From contig OY751493.1 in NCBI GenBank assembly GCA_963565915.1, positions 3,968,001 through 4,032,000 of the forward strand: DNA of 64,000 nt, written 5' to 3'. Below are positions 12,543-23,931 of the stretch, one piece after another. Source of the stretch: Entoloma clypeatum. Lineage: Eukaryota; Basidiomycota; Agaricomycetes; Agaricales; Entolomataceae. The notes under the pieces were generated by a model. That model saw only the letters and a list, made by a program, of their open reading frames with translations. It ran no database searches and was not told the origin of the DNA. How positions within the stretch are numbered: position 1 is the stretch's first letter; every line of letters begins with the position of its first letter. The translations under genes and the position numbers were made by a program.

Positions 12543-12987
12543 GATGGCGGTAGAGGGCAGCTGCCAAGGATGGCTTGATTTGGTTATGTATGTTTATGTA
12601 CAAGCTGTGTGATCGAATTATAAAGCTGGTCATGAATGAATGAATTCTGTGGGTGGGGCTACATAGGGTGACGATAAATAAATAAATAACGCAAGAAGCC
12701 TGGCTTCCAGATGGAGTCTATCCGTATAGGTGTCAAGAATGTCAAAGCATATCATAGGGGATACTTGTATAGCATCGTGAAGAAGATGGTAAGGCAAGGG
12801 ATAATAAAATATACAGTCGAGTATGTTTGTTATCGTCGTCGTCGTCGGCATTAAAGGGGTGGTGAGTGGGCGTTGAAATGGTGTAGGATAGGTCGTGGAG
12901 TTCGTGAAGTTACATAAAAAAAAATGTAGTCTACGATAGATGGAAGCAAGAAAAGTTGGCAATTATGACGAGCGCATGATGTATAGA
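12543..12987. other. Intergenic region, RS gene 5' / F-box gene 3'
   Basis: 445 bp. It holds the upstream region of the RS-rich gene and the 3' flank of the next minus-strand gene. An AATA-repeat (ATAAATAAATAAATAA) lies near 12675. No further gene seen. Confidence 0.4.
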
Positions 12988-14396
12988 TTATCGAGAGATT
13001 GAGTACGGGGGAAGGTCGATGTTCGAATTGGGTCGCCTCTCTGTCGAACGGAGCAACTGTCAGACAAACTTCGAAACGAAACAAAGTAGATAGGACTGAC
13101 CATGGCAGAACGAAAGGCCTGAATATCTTTCATGATGTTCAACTCCACTCCTTGGCGTGCACACGCCATCTTGAGAACAGGGAGAAGAGGATGGTGGTTG
13201 CCGCCGTCATAGAGGACAACCGTCAAGGCTTTCAGTGAGTCGCTTGCCTTGACGGTCTCAACCACGGCTTGCAAGTGACTGCTTCGGCTCAGTCCAATGG
13301 CGATATGCTGAAGCCCTTCCGGAAGGACCTTGAACAACCTGGGAGGTGTCACTGGATGCTCGATGCGGAGCTCCTTCAACTTTCCACACTTCTGGACAGC
13401 GAGAACTTGCTCAGGAGTGCTGCAAGACGGAAGGGAGAGCGAATGCAATGACGCGCCGTGTGCATCAGTCAAATGCTGGAGAAGATGGATAGATGGTTCT
13501 CGGTCGAGCTCGAGGATACGCAAGGAGTCGGTCGAATTATGGAGAAGCCAGTTGACGAAGTCGACGGAGGGTGGTTTCTGGAAGTTCATGCGGACTTCCT
13601 CGAGGGCACGAGAGAACGGCGCCAATAGCGGATTGGGAGGCAGGGGGGGTGTCCCGCTCATGCTGAGAGTCCTGAGGGACGGCCACACGTCGAGAAGCCG
13701 AGCGACGGACTCCTGGTTCTCGGACCAGTTATTGAATTCCAACGCGGTGATCATCGGTCCCGCACGGAGAAGAGCGAGTGTTTCATCGTCAAATGAAGCC
13801 GCCGATGGCCGTATGCGTGCCGTGTCGGGGGCACCGATGACGTCCTGCCCAGAGCCATAGAGGGAGAGGTTCAGCTCGTACAGGTTCGGACACGAGGTGA
13901 TCGTCCGCGCAAACGCGGGCTGGGAAATTCCGAAGGGCTGGTTGTGATCGAGGACGATACGGAGGCGCATGACGGCATCTCCCAGCATGCGTCCGTGCTC
14001 CGTCGATCGGGAGATGGCCCCCAGAAACGAGTTACATGCCGCCCGTGACCGCAGAGTAACGTGGCTGAACAAGAGTTTCTGAGCAGCGGGAGACCACGCC
14101 CTGCAGACGAGAGCGCATTGCTGGAGGAGGTCGTCGTCTGGGGTGGTGTCGTCGTAGCATGCCATTTCGATGATGGAGAGTACAAGCTCGAGGGGGAGGG
14201 GGACTGGTGTGGGTGGAGGGAGGGGACGCTTGGGGGTGCTTCGTGAGTGATGTGGAGTCGTGAGGACGAACGACACGGCGTGTTCGATGGTCTTGGTGGT
14301 GGGGAAGGGCAGGACCCAGGACGCTAAGACGGGGATGCAGGAGAGAAGAGGGCGGACGCTGGGGGAGGCAGCGAGGAGGGAATCGAGGAGACCCAT
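12988..14396 (-). CDS. F-box-like protein with LRR-like body
   Basis: The start at 14396 (MGLLDSLLAAS) is followed by a Pro-rich linker and an F-box-like motif PLPLELVLSIIEMACYDD with downstream QCALVCRAWSPAAQKLLFSHVTL, the standard agaricomycete pattern. The rest has leucine-rich repeats of irregular spacing (LYELNLSLYG, LRTLSMSGTPPLP, LRILELDREPS, LHSLSLPSC, LKELRIEHP, LKALTVVLYDG). A 44-bp intron (13057-13100, donor GTCAGT, acceptor CTGACAG) gives a 454-residue protein ending SNIDLPPYSISR. Without splicing the frame runs to 12963 with a less natural tail. Probably an SCF substrate adaptor; target unknown. Confidence 0.78.
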
Positions 14397-17167
14397 GATT
14401 GGAAAGTCGCTGGCAGACGTCGGGGTGGATGGAGGAGGGGGTCCATGTTGTATTTATATCGAAACGCGTCGTTACAGCAGATCTCCGATTCGAAACAAAA
14501 AAACGAAAAAAGACGCCGTTTGAGTAAAAACCTCCGTGGGAAGGCCATCCTCCTGGTTCTTCTCTGCCTCTTTCGGATCCCGACGACGATCGAGACGGAA
14601 TCATCGCGTCGGTCCATGCACGAATGGGACCAAACTACTCTCTCAGCGAGCACGGCATACATTGGATCCCGCCGGATCTTACGTCCTAGCATCATCACAG
14701 CTGCCTGCTGTCGGATACAATGGAAATTTTGAACACAAACACTGAAAAAAAAAATGACCCTCGTTATGCAATTATCTGCAAAAACAGCCCTTGATATCTC
14801 TTCCCAGGCTGTCCCTGCCCAGTGCAATGCATCGACCAGAACAACGCGCCGAGGTCTACTGTAAGTACAAGCACCCCGACTCCCCTCACGTAATCTTGAT
14901 TTCCAAGTACTTGCTTCTGGCCCGCGGAAACTTCATATCCTCCCAATTTTCGAAGTGTCCGCGCGTTATCACCTTGGCGGCCATGCTGCTTCCACCTTCC
15001 ATTCCGGTTATTACCTTGCCCATTTCCCTGCGTCCGAAGAACCGTCGGGCTGTGTTTGGACAAGCAGTCGATGCCGTGCGCCGCGTCAGATAGCCTAAGT
15101 CTCTGTATTATTCTTCGCAAGATCATTTTCCTGGATCTAAACTATTACTCAAGGTACTTTGAAGTAATACTTACTTTCGACCCTCGTTTTGTAAGATGCA
15201 CGATGGTGGATTCTGCCTGCTCTCATACTCGCGGTTATGAGTAAAGTGGTAAAGGCCAGAGATCGCCGTGCACATCACTTCTTGTTGTTTTCACCCAGGT
15301 CCATCCTCGAGGCACTCTATATCTTGAGTTAGGATGGCATTACGGTGGGAGAGCTCTTCATCGAACATCCCTGGTAGGCGTGTCCGAGTCGGTGCCTCAC
15401 ACAAAACTTGGTTTCTAAACTCCCATGCGGGGCGTCAAGGCGAATCCCCCCTTGCCAAGTTATCTGCCAGTGCACATGCAGAATCTGCATCATAGTCAAT
15501 CAGTCTTTCATGAATGGCGTCAATCCCAGCTGCCACTTGTCATGGCTTAGACATGAAGAAAGTCGCAATGGTTCAGTACCTCCGACCTGTACTAATCAAT
15601 CTACGGTGCGAGTGCGATTTCAGTGGGGGTGGTCTACTTGGCGTTTCTAGAACAGCGTCATAATAAGCTTATGCCGCTGAAGCATTCTCAACCCCTAGGC
15701 TGCCTCATGCTCAGCCACCATCATCCACGCCATACTGTTCTCTCGCAACCCCCCGCTTTCTCTACACTTTTCCATGATCCATATAATCCATGTAGGCTCG
15801 AATCAGAGTGAGTGAACACACTCAGATTCTGATATGGCAATTACCCATCTAACTCAACCAAGAGGCAGACGATCATCACCCCAATCATCCCACCAACATT
15901 TGGCCCTCGTCCACGTTTACCTGCAGTAGTTCCCCCTTCGCCACCGCATTATCTCAGAGCTGACATATCCAACATCTGATTGACGGATTTCAGGGCACGA
16001 TACGGCATACTGTTCCGAACGTCCAGAATTTTTTTTGAGGATGGTCGAATTATCTCGGCATGCCAGTCAAGCAAAAGTAGAGCATTGTCATGTCGGACCC
16101 ACTACTACTCGCCCTTGTTTTCCGTGCTTCCATTCGTCATTCGTCAGATGCCGATGATGTCGACGTTGAAGCATCATGATTCTGATCATCCATCCGGCGG
16201 ATGACGCGGGGCGGCGGTGGCCATCCACGCCCGTGGGCATCGTGGCCTCGGGGTGTGGGGGAACGTCTCGTTGAACAACCCCGACTCTCATGGCCCCCCC
16301 CCCCCCACATATCAAGGGGCCTCCTGGTTTTACTTGGACTCTATGTAGCAACGCCGTGGATCCTCCCGACCTGCAGCCAAACAAAGTAACCCTTTTCTCA
16401 TAACTCGAGTCTCAAGTTCTTTTCCTCTCTCACACTTACCCTTTTGTCTACACATTTTTTCTCGTCGTCAGCAGGTGTCAGATCCATCTTGCCGACTCGA
16501 CCTGTATTTTGTTTCCATGGCTTGGGGGTGAGTCAATAAAGCCTGTGGCAGAACTTCTCTTCTTCCGCACTTCCCACGACATAGCATTGAACCTAAGAGT
16601 TGGCCCTGGCGCCGGGCGGCAGCACAATAATCCATGGAAGTTCTGAAACATAAATCCCACGACGGTCTGTGTCAAACCGGCACTGGAGGGCGGGAGAAGA
16701 TTTTGAAGAAATGAGGTGTGACACGTCGGAGGACTGAGGTATATCATCCATGCCAGTGTCATTGTTATTCATGCGTCAAGGGGAGAGTGTTCGGGAACCC
16801 ACATATAATATGTCTTCTTTTCTCACCAGGAAAAAAAATTTTGTTATTGGGATATTGGGCGTGTTGGAGAGTGGTCTTGTTGCGGGACGTGCCTCTCTAA
16901 AACACCCACCCCTTGTGGTTTTTTGGCCCAGGCCTTCTTGCATTCAAGCAGATAACCATGGACACCTTCCATACCAACCCGTCCGTCTTTCTCATCGGTC
17001 GGACGTGTCGACCTGATCGAAGACCTGCCAGATTCCTGATACAAATCAGTATCAAATCAACAGGACCTCGTTAATAAGTAGTTGTGTCATGTACTTACGC
17101 GGTTCTTCGCTTCACCTAAGTATTGACTCGGGGCCACATCCTAGTCAGAGCGACGCGACGTGATTCG
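14397..17167. other. Long gene-poor stretch
   Basis: About 2.8 kb without a convincing gene. Open frames are short, overlap in several frames and lack family motifs or consistent splice sites. A run of 13 C lies at 16294-16306. No transposon ends, tRNA or repeat array was recognised. It borders the F-box array and may be decayed duplicate or transposon sequence too old to read by eye. Confidence 0.5.
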
Positions 17168-17181
17168 CACATGACCGCGTC
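17168..17181 (+). promoter_or_regulatory. Conserved upstream motif, F-box copy 1 (decayed)
   Basis: CACATGACCGCGTC, found also upstream of two intact paralogues (21288-21301 and 23891-23904). Conserved while neighbouring flank differs, so either a promoter element or a remnant of the duplicated unit. Confidence 0.4.
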
Positions 17182-17209
17182 AACTCCGCTACCCCCCCCA
17201 CCACATTGT

Positions 17210-18315
17210 TGTTCAGCTCTCGAATGCCTTCGACACGAACCCGCCAAAGAACATGGGGGGTAATCTTTACATGGAGGTACGGCTCTTTGGCCGTCGAATC
17301 TCGTTTTAACTCACAATTGTCAGGTGGACTCGTACGTTCAATCGAGGCTTGGGAACTTCAACATACGGATTCAGAGTCTTCCATGAATCCCAGCGATCAT
17401 ATCCATATGCATCAGTCGACATTCTCGGCGAGGTCGCAATTCGAATTTGTGCCATCGGGAGGTCGAAATGGCCCGAGTTGTGCAATGCTTTGGTGTGTTG
17501 AACATCAAGCGTACTTGTGCGACTGCCGCTCGTTCTATTCGATACCGTGACAGTAGAACACGTGGCGCTTTCACAGAAGGACCCCGATGCTCCCAAACAC
17601 ATACATGTATTTCAACGAAATATCAACGTTCAACCTTTGTCGCACCAAGATAGCACGCACTGTCACCACTAGCTTCCCGCCCCATCCGCTGCCATACGGT
17701 CCATACCCAGGTTTTCCTGTCGCCGCTGCGCTGTCCATGGGTCCAACTCACTGGCCGTGATATCACCACCGTTCCTCTTGACTTGGGCGTTGTGCTCGAG
17801 CTCCTGAGCAGATGTGCCAGCCTTCATGTGTGCCGTCTGCCACGATGAGGATTCTCGTTTTCATGGGCGACGTACCAATCTCTCCGAACGAGGTCTATCC
17901 ATCCGGCAGTACTCCCTCTCCCTCACCTACGAGGCTTACACCTCCAAATTGGAGGTGAGGGGACACCGGAGCTGTACGCCCTGGTTTCCCGCTGGACGGC
18001 ATAAACCGGTTCAACCTGGGGTGTGTGGGGGGCGATGATTTTGGAAGGTCAACTGGCGTTTTCCTCACCGGTCCACGACGCTCATAGATAAGGGTCAATA
18101 CTTCCAGGACCTGATGTCGCTTTCGACCTACTATGTTGCCCTCCAAGGCCCCGGTGAACTGGTGGATATGTCAGAGGCAAGAAGTATGCAGGGATCGCAG
18201 TGTCACACTACATATATGGGCATATGTATGGTTTGGGACCATCTTTGTATATGCACCCATCATTTCCAACCAGATATCCGCTTTTGAGCAGCACACGAGG
18301 ACTCAGACTCACAGA
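17210..18315 (+). pseudogene. Decayed full-length copy of the F-box array gene
   Basis: Base-level similarity to the two intact genes downstream can be followed in order along the whole stretch. It starts with ATGCCTTCGACACGAACC (compare 21375) and the GGAGGTACG exon-intron junction at about 17272. It continues with an N-terminal segment around 17340-17460 (FHESQRSYPYASVDILGEV-like) and a central part at 17700-17950 (equivalent to LPWFQLTHFDM through IHLPHLR). The 3' part is at 17970-18315, including the GATGATTTTGGA and CTGATGTCGCTTTCGACC segments and the final GGTTTGGGACCATCTTTGTATATG. Several frameshifts and stops and an internal deletion, which removes the segment holding the F-box, make it non-coding. 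Same strand and order as the intact copies. Confidence 0.75.
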
Positions 18316-18716
18316 TCCGGGGTGGAGTGCTTGATCTTGGCTAATACTCACGACAGCGGGGATGCCGTATTCCCGGTGGTTCACTGTTAAGCCCCCACTG
18401 GCAGATATTGCTTTTTACTCAGTTGCATCCTCATTCTCTGGGTCCATTATAAAAGCTCAGCCTGACTGTGCAGATAGGGGGTTCCTTGATGTCGAATGAT
18501 TCCATCTGTCCTCTGTATCAGGCGTTAGCCCACAGGAAAACGCAGCCATATTCAAGACTCTCTTCACCTCTGGCAAAGACATACCAATGGATCTGATATC
18601 ACTCCTCAATTTTACGAGAATACGGGGCGTGTGAGGTTCGTGGACTTGACACCGCCACCACATCATCAACTCAATCTTCGACCTGTTGGTTCGACGTTGG
18701 CACATATACAGCAATA
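18316..18716. other. Upstream region of F-box array gene 1
   Basis: About 400 bp between the decayed copy and the first intact F-box gene. It should contain the promoter; a TATAAAAG lies at about 18449. The upstream motif seen before other copies is not clearly present here. Confidence 0.35.
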
Positions 18717-20348
18717 ATGGAGGTTCTCGAGACGAAACGACAAAGGAAACGGGGGAATGAGCTTTCCATGGAGGTACGTCAGACAGGAATCTTCGGCGAT
18801 CGAGTCCCCTTTCAACAGAACCATTATTATCAGATGGACGCGATGTTCGCCAGAGGTTTCGGTACAACAAACGAAATCTTACCTGAATCTCAGCGATCAC
18901 ACATCCTCGACGTTCTCGGCGACGCGCAATCCGACCTTCGTGATCTCGAAGCTGAAATGGCGCCACTCGTGCACCAGCTAGTTTCATTGAACGATAAACG
19001 GACTCGACATTTGACTCGCATGGACAAGTTGCGCCCAGCGATAGCATGGCATAAATACCTTCCTTCGGAGATCCTTGCGGAGATATTCGTGCACTGCTTG
19101 GATGATATTGATACTGCCGTCGAGATCGAGTCATGCGGGCTTCCTGGCGGAACCCCTGACATACCATGGTCACTGGGCCATGTCTGCTCAAGATGGCGGC
19201 AGATAGCGTTAACGGAGCGGCGCCTTTGGAATTCCATCCAGTTCAGCGCAACTGTACGTCATGTAGCAGCATTGCAGGAGGCGTTCAGGCGGTCTGCCCA
19301 ATCACCATTGCGGCTTTTTGTACAAGAACGCCATCGTTATATCTGGCAGACTTTCATCCATGATATCGTCGTTCCACAATCGCATCGAATCAGAGATCTA
19401 TCCCTAGATCTGACTCCAGGCGCACTGTGCGACTTCCTCCGTCTACCACAAGGCTTATTTGATGCAATCGAAACTTTGAGGCTCTCTGCTGGAGTACTTC
19501 CAACCATGCGTGCCAAAGATGCTTGCGTCTTTCGAGGGAACTACAACCTCCGTCGCATCCAGCTAGCATGCGATTCTGCCTGTCGCGATGAGCCACCGTT
19601 ACCGTTCCCGGGTTTTCCGCTGCCACTGGACTTGCCGTGGTTTCAACTCACTCACTTCGATATGAAAACGATCCTCATTGACCTGCTCATTGCACATGAG
19701 CTATTGAATAGGTGTGCCAATCTACAGGAATGTCACCTGCGCCTATGCAACCGTGAGGACTTCCGCTTTGACGAAGGCCTCCCAGTCGCTCCGAACAAAG
19801 TCTATCTGCGTGGCAGTATCCATCTTCCCCACCTACGAAAATTGTATCTTTGTGTTGGAGATGGAGAGACCCCGGATCTGTATAGGGACTGTCTTCAAGC
19901 ACTTGTGCTTCCTTTCCTTGACGAATTCAGCTTCGTGTTAGATGTCGATCAGCCTTCATGGTCTCCCGCTGGCCTAACAGCACTCATTGACTGTATACCT
20001 CATGATTCCGCCCACTTCATACTTGACTACTTGGGAGATGGTGATTTTGGAGAAATTGCTAAGCCTCTAAGTTTTCTCACCTCGATTTCGGCCATACATG
20101 CATTCCTTTCCAAATCCACGATACAATCAATAGGTCAGGGTGTCTTCCCGAACCTGACGTCGCTTTCTACGGATGTGCATTTTGGAAACCTAGATGATTT
20201 TTTGGCGATGCTAACCGCACGGCGGACGACCCTACGGTTCGGGACTATCTATGTTTATGTTCCAGTGCCGGATCGGACGCTCAAGCTCCTGAATCAACTT
20301 GAAGAACACCGAACGGGCTCAGAAATCGAACTTCGATTGGCTCCGTAG
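18717..20348 (+). CDS. F-box array gene 1
   Basis: ATG at 18717 (MEVLETKRQRKRG). A typical 60-bp intron (18774-18833, donor GTACGT, acceptor ATTATCAG) probably interrupts the 5' end. It is a multiple of three and free of stops, so both spliced (523 aa) and retained (543 aa) forms are open. After a heptad-like helix (residues about 45-90: LGDAQSDLRDLEAEM, LVSLNDKRTRHL) comes the F-box HKYLPSEILAEIFVHCL with PWSLGHVCSRWRQIALTERRLWNSI. The rest is an irregular LRR-like body ending LEEHRTGSEIELRLAP. Very close to gene 2, more distant from gene 3. Likely an SCF adaptor; no substrate can be inferred. Confidence 0.88.
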   Translation: MEVLETKRQRKRGNELSMEVRQTGIFGDRVPFQQNHYYQMDAMFARGFGTTNEILPESQRSHILDVLGDAQSDLRDLEAEMAPLVHQLVSLNDKRTRHLTRMDKLRPAIAWHKYLPSEILAEIFVHCLDDIDTAVEIESCGLPGGTPDIPWSLGHVCSRWRQIALTERRLWNSIQFSATVRHVAALQEAFRRSAQSPLRLFVQERHRYIWQTFIHDIVVPQSHRIRDLSLDLTPGALCDFLRLPQGLFDAIETLRLSAGVLPTMRAKDACVFRGNYNLRRIQLACDSACRDEPPLPFPGFPLPLDLPWFQLTHFDMKTILIDLLIAHELLNRCANLQECHLRLCNREDFRFDEGLPVAPNKVYLRGSIHLPHLRKLYLCVGDGETPDLYRDCLQALVLPFLDEFSFVLDVDQPSWSPAGLTALIDCIPHDSAHFILDYLGDGDFGEIAKPLSFLTSISAIHAFLSKSTIQSIGQGVFPNLTSLSTDVHFGNLDDFLAMLTARRTTLRFGTIYVYVPVPDRTLKLLNQLEEHRTGSEIELRLAP

Positions 20349-20689
20349 AACGCTCGCTGATTGAAATGGCGCCTCTCGCCTCTCGCTCTCGCCTCTCCCG
20401 TCTCACTATCTTTACCACCCGCCATTCCTTCTTTGTTTGCCCTGGGTCGCTCTTTGCCGATTACGTAGGTTGGTGGGCCCAGCCTTATCTGCGTTTTTAA
20501 GTGTTCTCGTTTTGTTTTTGGTACTGGGAAGATGTACACTACGAAGATCTCATGGTCAATCGATCGTCGTGTTGACCTGTCAAGGCAGGGGTGATTGCAG
20601 CCTACTGTTCAGCTTTGCATAGACGACATCTTGACATTGATAACGCAGGACTTCCCATAGCACGATGGATCGCCTCAATACCCCCATAT
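20349..20689. repeat. 3' flank shared with array gene 2
   Basis: The first ~240 bp after the stop resemble the sequence after gene 2. GCTGATTGAAATGGCGCC follows both genes (20357 and 23027), and both flanks later share ACTGTTCAGCTTT (20604 and 23200). The duplicated unit therefore extends past the coding region. No gene within it. Confidence 0.5.
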
Positions 20690-21080
20690 AATATCATGTC
20701 CAGCTTCTTGCCACAGGCTTGGGAACGACGAACGAGATCATATCTGAGCCTCAACGATGACACGTGCTCGGCCTTCTGGGTGATGCACAATCCGAACTCC
20801 AGAGTCTACATGGAGGGGCGGCTTGTACATCAGCGTGTTGTGCTGAGCAACTCAACATCTGACACGCATACGCTGGGCCCGACCATCGCACCTCATCAGC
20901 ATCTTCCTTCGGAGATACTTGCGGAAATATTTGCGGGATGTCATCGACCGTACACCTGATCTATCTGGTTCAACCTAGAAAATGTGGGAGATGATGCATG
21001 ATGTCAAGTTGATGAATTACGCTGGTCTGCTAAGTTTCAAGTTCTTCACCTCGATTTCGGCTGAGGAGGCTGATATTTTC
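20690..21080 (+). pseudogene. Internally deleted F-box relic
   Basis: The segment 20700-20950 is closely similar to array gene 3 from its second exon start (GGCTTGGGAACGACGAACGAGATC) to the F-box (CATCTTCCTTCGGAGATACTTGC). The sequence then jumps directly at about 20960 to a piece matching the 3' part of the family (GTGGGAGATGATG, then TTCACCTCGATTTCGGC at 21045). The middle of the gene, roughly two thirds of the coding sequence, is missing, and frameshifts and stops are present. It lies between intact genes 1 and 2 on the same strand and resembles gene 3 more than its immediate neighbours. Confidence 0.75.
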
Positions 21081-21287
21081 CGAACTTGTTGCACGACGTG
21101 GGTTGTCGTTGGCGGCCTCAATGAACGCGTTGAAGACCTGGTATATGTATGATAGTTATTTCTGAATGCCAAGAACATAAGGTGCATGTACTTGCATATA
21201 GGGCATTCCAAAACTCAGCTGAACATTGAGTCATTGACCCTGTTAGTACTTGGTGATTGGAACTCTCGTTCGACAATCACTGCACCT

Positions 21288-21301
21288 CACATGACCGTGT
21301 C
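21288..21301 (+). promoter_or_regulatory. Conserved upstream motif, F-box gene 2
   Basis: CACATGACCGTGTC, 53 bp before the start at 21354; one base different from the other two copies. Confidence 0.4.
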
Positions 21302-21353
21302 ACCACACATTGTACTGCAATTCTTCCAACTTCAACGTCGGCAGAGGCCCAAC

Positions 21354-23036
21354 ATGGACAAAACCGTGAATGCCTTCGACACGAACCGTCAAAGGAAACG
21401 GGGGAACGACCTTTCCATGGAGGTACGTCGGACAGAAATCTTTGGCGATCGAGTCCCCTTTCAACAGCATTTTTGTCAGATGGACTCGATGTTCACCAGA
21501 GGTTTCGGTACAACAAACGAAATCTTACCTGAATCTCAGCGATCACACATCCTCGACGTTCTCGGCGACGCGCAATCCGAACTTCGCGATCTCGATGCTA
21601 AAATGGCGCGACTAGTGCACCACCTAGTTCTATTGAACGATAAACGGACTCGACATTTGACTCGCATGGACAAGTTGCGCCCAGCGATAGCATGGCATAA
21701 ATACCTTCCTTCGGAGATCCTTGCGGAGATATTCGTGCACTGCTTGGATGATATTGATACTGCCGTCGAGATCGAGTCATGCGGGCTTCCTGGCAGAACC
21801 CCTGACATACCATGGTCACTGGGCCATGTCTGCTCAAGGTGGCGGCAGATAGCGTTAGCGGAAACGCGCCTATGGAATTCCATCCAGTTCAACGCAACTG
21901 TACGTCATGTAGCACTATTGCAGGAGGCGTTCAGGCGGTCTGCCCAATCACCATTGCGGCTCTTCGCTCAAGAACACCATCACTGTACTTGGCGGACTTT
22001 CATCCATGATATCGTCGTTCCACAATCGCATCGAATCAGAGATCTATCCCTAGATCTGACTCCAGGCGCACTGTGCGACTTCCTCCGTCTACCACAAGGC
22101 TTATTTGATGCAATTGAAACTTTGAGCCTCTCTGCTGAAGTACTTCCAACCATGCGTGCCAAAGATGCTTGCGTCTTTCGAGGGAACACCAACCTCCGTC
22201 GCATCCAGCTAGCATGCGATTCTGCCTGTCGCGATGAGCCACCGTTACCATTCCCATATTTTCCACTGCCGCTGGACTTGCCGTGGTTTCAACTCACTCA
22301 CTTCGACATGAAAACGATCCTCATTGACCTGCTCATTGCACATGAGCTATTGAACAAGTGTGCCAATCTACAGGAATGTCGTCTGTGCCTATGCAACCGC
22401 GAGGACTTCCGCTTTGACGAAGGCCTCCCAGTCGCTCCGAACAAGGTCTATCTGCGTGGCAGTATCCATCTTCCCCACCTACGAGAAGTGTATCTTTGTG
22501 TTGGGGATGGAGAGACCCCAGATCTATATAGGGATTGTCTCCAAGCACTTATGCTTCCTTTGCTTGAGGAATTCAGCTTCACATTAGATGACGATCAGCC
22601 TTCGTGGTCTCCCGCTGGCCTAACAGCACTCATTGACTGCATACCTCATGATTCCGCCCACTTCAGACTGTACTATGTGGGAGATAATGATTTTGCAGAA
22701 ATTGCGAGGCCTTTAAGTTTTGTCACCTCGATTTCAGCCATATATGCATCCCTTTCCAAACCTATGATGCAGTCGATCGCTCAGGGTCTCTTCCCGAAGC
22801 TGAGGTCGCTTTCTACAAATGTGCATTTTGAAAACTTGGATGCTTTGTTCGCCATGCAAACCGCGCGGCGGATGGCGGGGTTACAGCCTCGAGAGCCGAA
22901 AGGACATACGGACATACTGTTCGCGACCGTCTCTGTTTATGTCCCACTGCTGGATCGGACATGTGAGGTGTTGGATGGGCTCAAACAGCGCGCAAGAGAC
23001 TTTGATATTGTACTTCTGTTGTCTTGTGCTGATTGA
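21354..23036 (+). CDS. F-box array gene 2
   Basis: The ATG at 21354 (MDKTVNAFDTNRQRKRG) was chosen over the longer open frame from 21186 because it aligns with gene 1 and follows the shared upstream motif. A 57-bp intron (21423-21479, GTACGT...TTTGTCAG) sits at the same place as in gene 1; it too is in-frame and open, so the product is 541 aa spliced or 560 aa retained. F-box HKYLPSEILAEIFVHCL is identical to that of gene 1, followed by the same LRR-like body. Divergence rises towards the C-terminus, where it carries an extra GLQPREPKGHTDI stretch also seen in shifted form in gene 3. A recent tandem duplicate of gene 1. Confidence 0.88.
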   Translation: MDKTVNAFDTNRQRKRGNDLSMEVRRTEIFGDRVPFQQHFCQMDSMFTRGFGTTNEILPESQRSHILDVLGDAQSELRDLDAKMARLVHHLVLLNDKRTRHLTRMDKLRPAIAWHKYLPSEILAEIFVHCLDDIDTAVEIESCGLPGRTPDIPWSLGHVCSRWRQIALAETRLWNSIQFNATVRHVALLQEAFRRSAQSPLRLFAQEHHHCTWRTFIHDIVVPQSHRIRDLSLDLTPGALCDFLRLPQGLFDAIETLSLSAEVLPTMRAKDACVFRGNTNLRRIQLACDSACRDEPPLPFPYFPLPLDLPWFQLTHFDMKTILIDLLIAHELLNKCANLQECRLCLCNREDFRFDEGLPVAPNKVYLRGSIHLPHLREVYLCVGDGETPDLYRDCLQALMLPLLEEFSFTLDDDQPSWSPAGLTALIDCIPHDSAHFRLYYVGDNDFAEIARPLSFVTSISAIYASLSKPMMQSIAQGLFPKLRSLSTNVHFENLDALFAMQTARRMAGLQPREPKGHTDILFATVSVYVPLLDRTCEVLDGLKQRARDFDIVLLLSCAD

Positions 23037-23890
23037 AATGGCGCCTCTCTCATCTTACCCCATCATTCTTGCTCTTGGCCGATCCGCTCGCTGGTAGACT
23101 GGTGGTACCAGCCTCAGGCTTGATATGGGACTACTCATTCTCAGTTTGCTCTGGATACTGCGAAGATTAAATCGAGAAAGGGGGTTCATTGCAGTCTACT
23201 GTTCAGCTTTTAATAGATGTCATTGGACATCGAAGAGGTAGGATGTGATCAAGAGGCAACATCGACAGCGCGTCCGCCTACACGTCAGCTCGGAGTGACA
23301 AGCATCCTTATATAACAGTAAGAAGTACACAGTGGGTGCGACTTGAACATAATTGTTCAAGGGCGGCAAGGATTACACTGGTGGAACAAGTAGTCTCTGT
23401 AGGCAGACTTTATTTTGACTTCAAAATACAATCTGCCCAGTTTTCCGGCATGAGTCCATTACGATGCACGGAGATCATAGATTCGGAGGACTGCTAGTGA
23501 GGCTTTGGAGACTTCCTCCTCGTCGTCCACCTTAGGTCCACGGGCTTTTGTTGACGTTGCCGAACTGCGGAACACCCACTCAGACACATTGGAGGAAACA
23601 TACCTCGATAGCAACATTGGCCTTCCTCCTAGCGGTGCTGTCTGTTCCCCAGTAGTCTCTCCAACGAGCATCAAGTTCAAAGCCGCCCAACGACCAACAA
23701 ATTTTTCGGTATTCTCCTATGCGCATCCCCTTGGCGCCCCGCCCTTACGTAGAGGCAGGTAATGGCGTCAAAGGCTGATCCAGTGTGCTTTCTTTCCCCT
23801 CTAGCCACCCGACAACGGCGCATAGAGGGAGTACCAGCCGTGAACGGAAGCACAGACGCCCAGCCCTTTGGAGCGGCGTCCGCGGGTGTG
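23037..23890. other. Intergenic region between F-box genes 2 and 3
   Basis: About 850 bp. The first ~220 bp belong to the duplicated 3' flank. The remainder contains overlapping short frames on both strands (around 23460-23930) with no motif and no splice logic. Read as non-coding. Confidence 0.45.
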
Positions 23891-23904
23891 CACATGACCG
23901 CGTC
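23891..23904 (+). promoter_or_regulatory. Conserved upstream motif, F-box gene 3
   Basis: CACATGACCGCGTC, 27 bp before the start at 23932; identical to the copy at 17168. Confidence 0.4.
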
Positions 23905-23931
23905 GAGTTCGACCTACACAACGACACCATA

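Noticed and set aside
14324..14827. Minus-strand frame overlapping the F-box gene start
   Set aside because: Out of frame with the F-box gene, composition unlike a protein, no splice link.
16294..16306. Run of 13 C
   Set aside because: Simple homopolymer; no repeat unit or element ends around it.
21186..21353. 56-codon N-terminal extension of F-box gene 2
   Set aside because: Not present in gene 1 or 3 and it spans the conserved upstream motif, so it is most likely non-coding.
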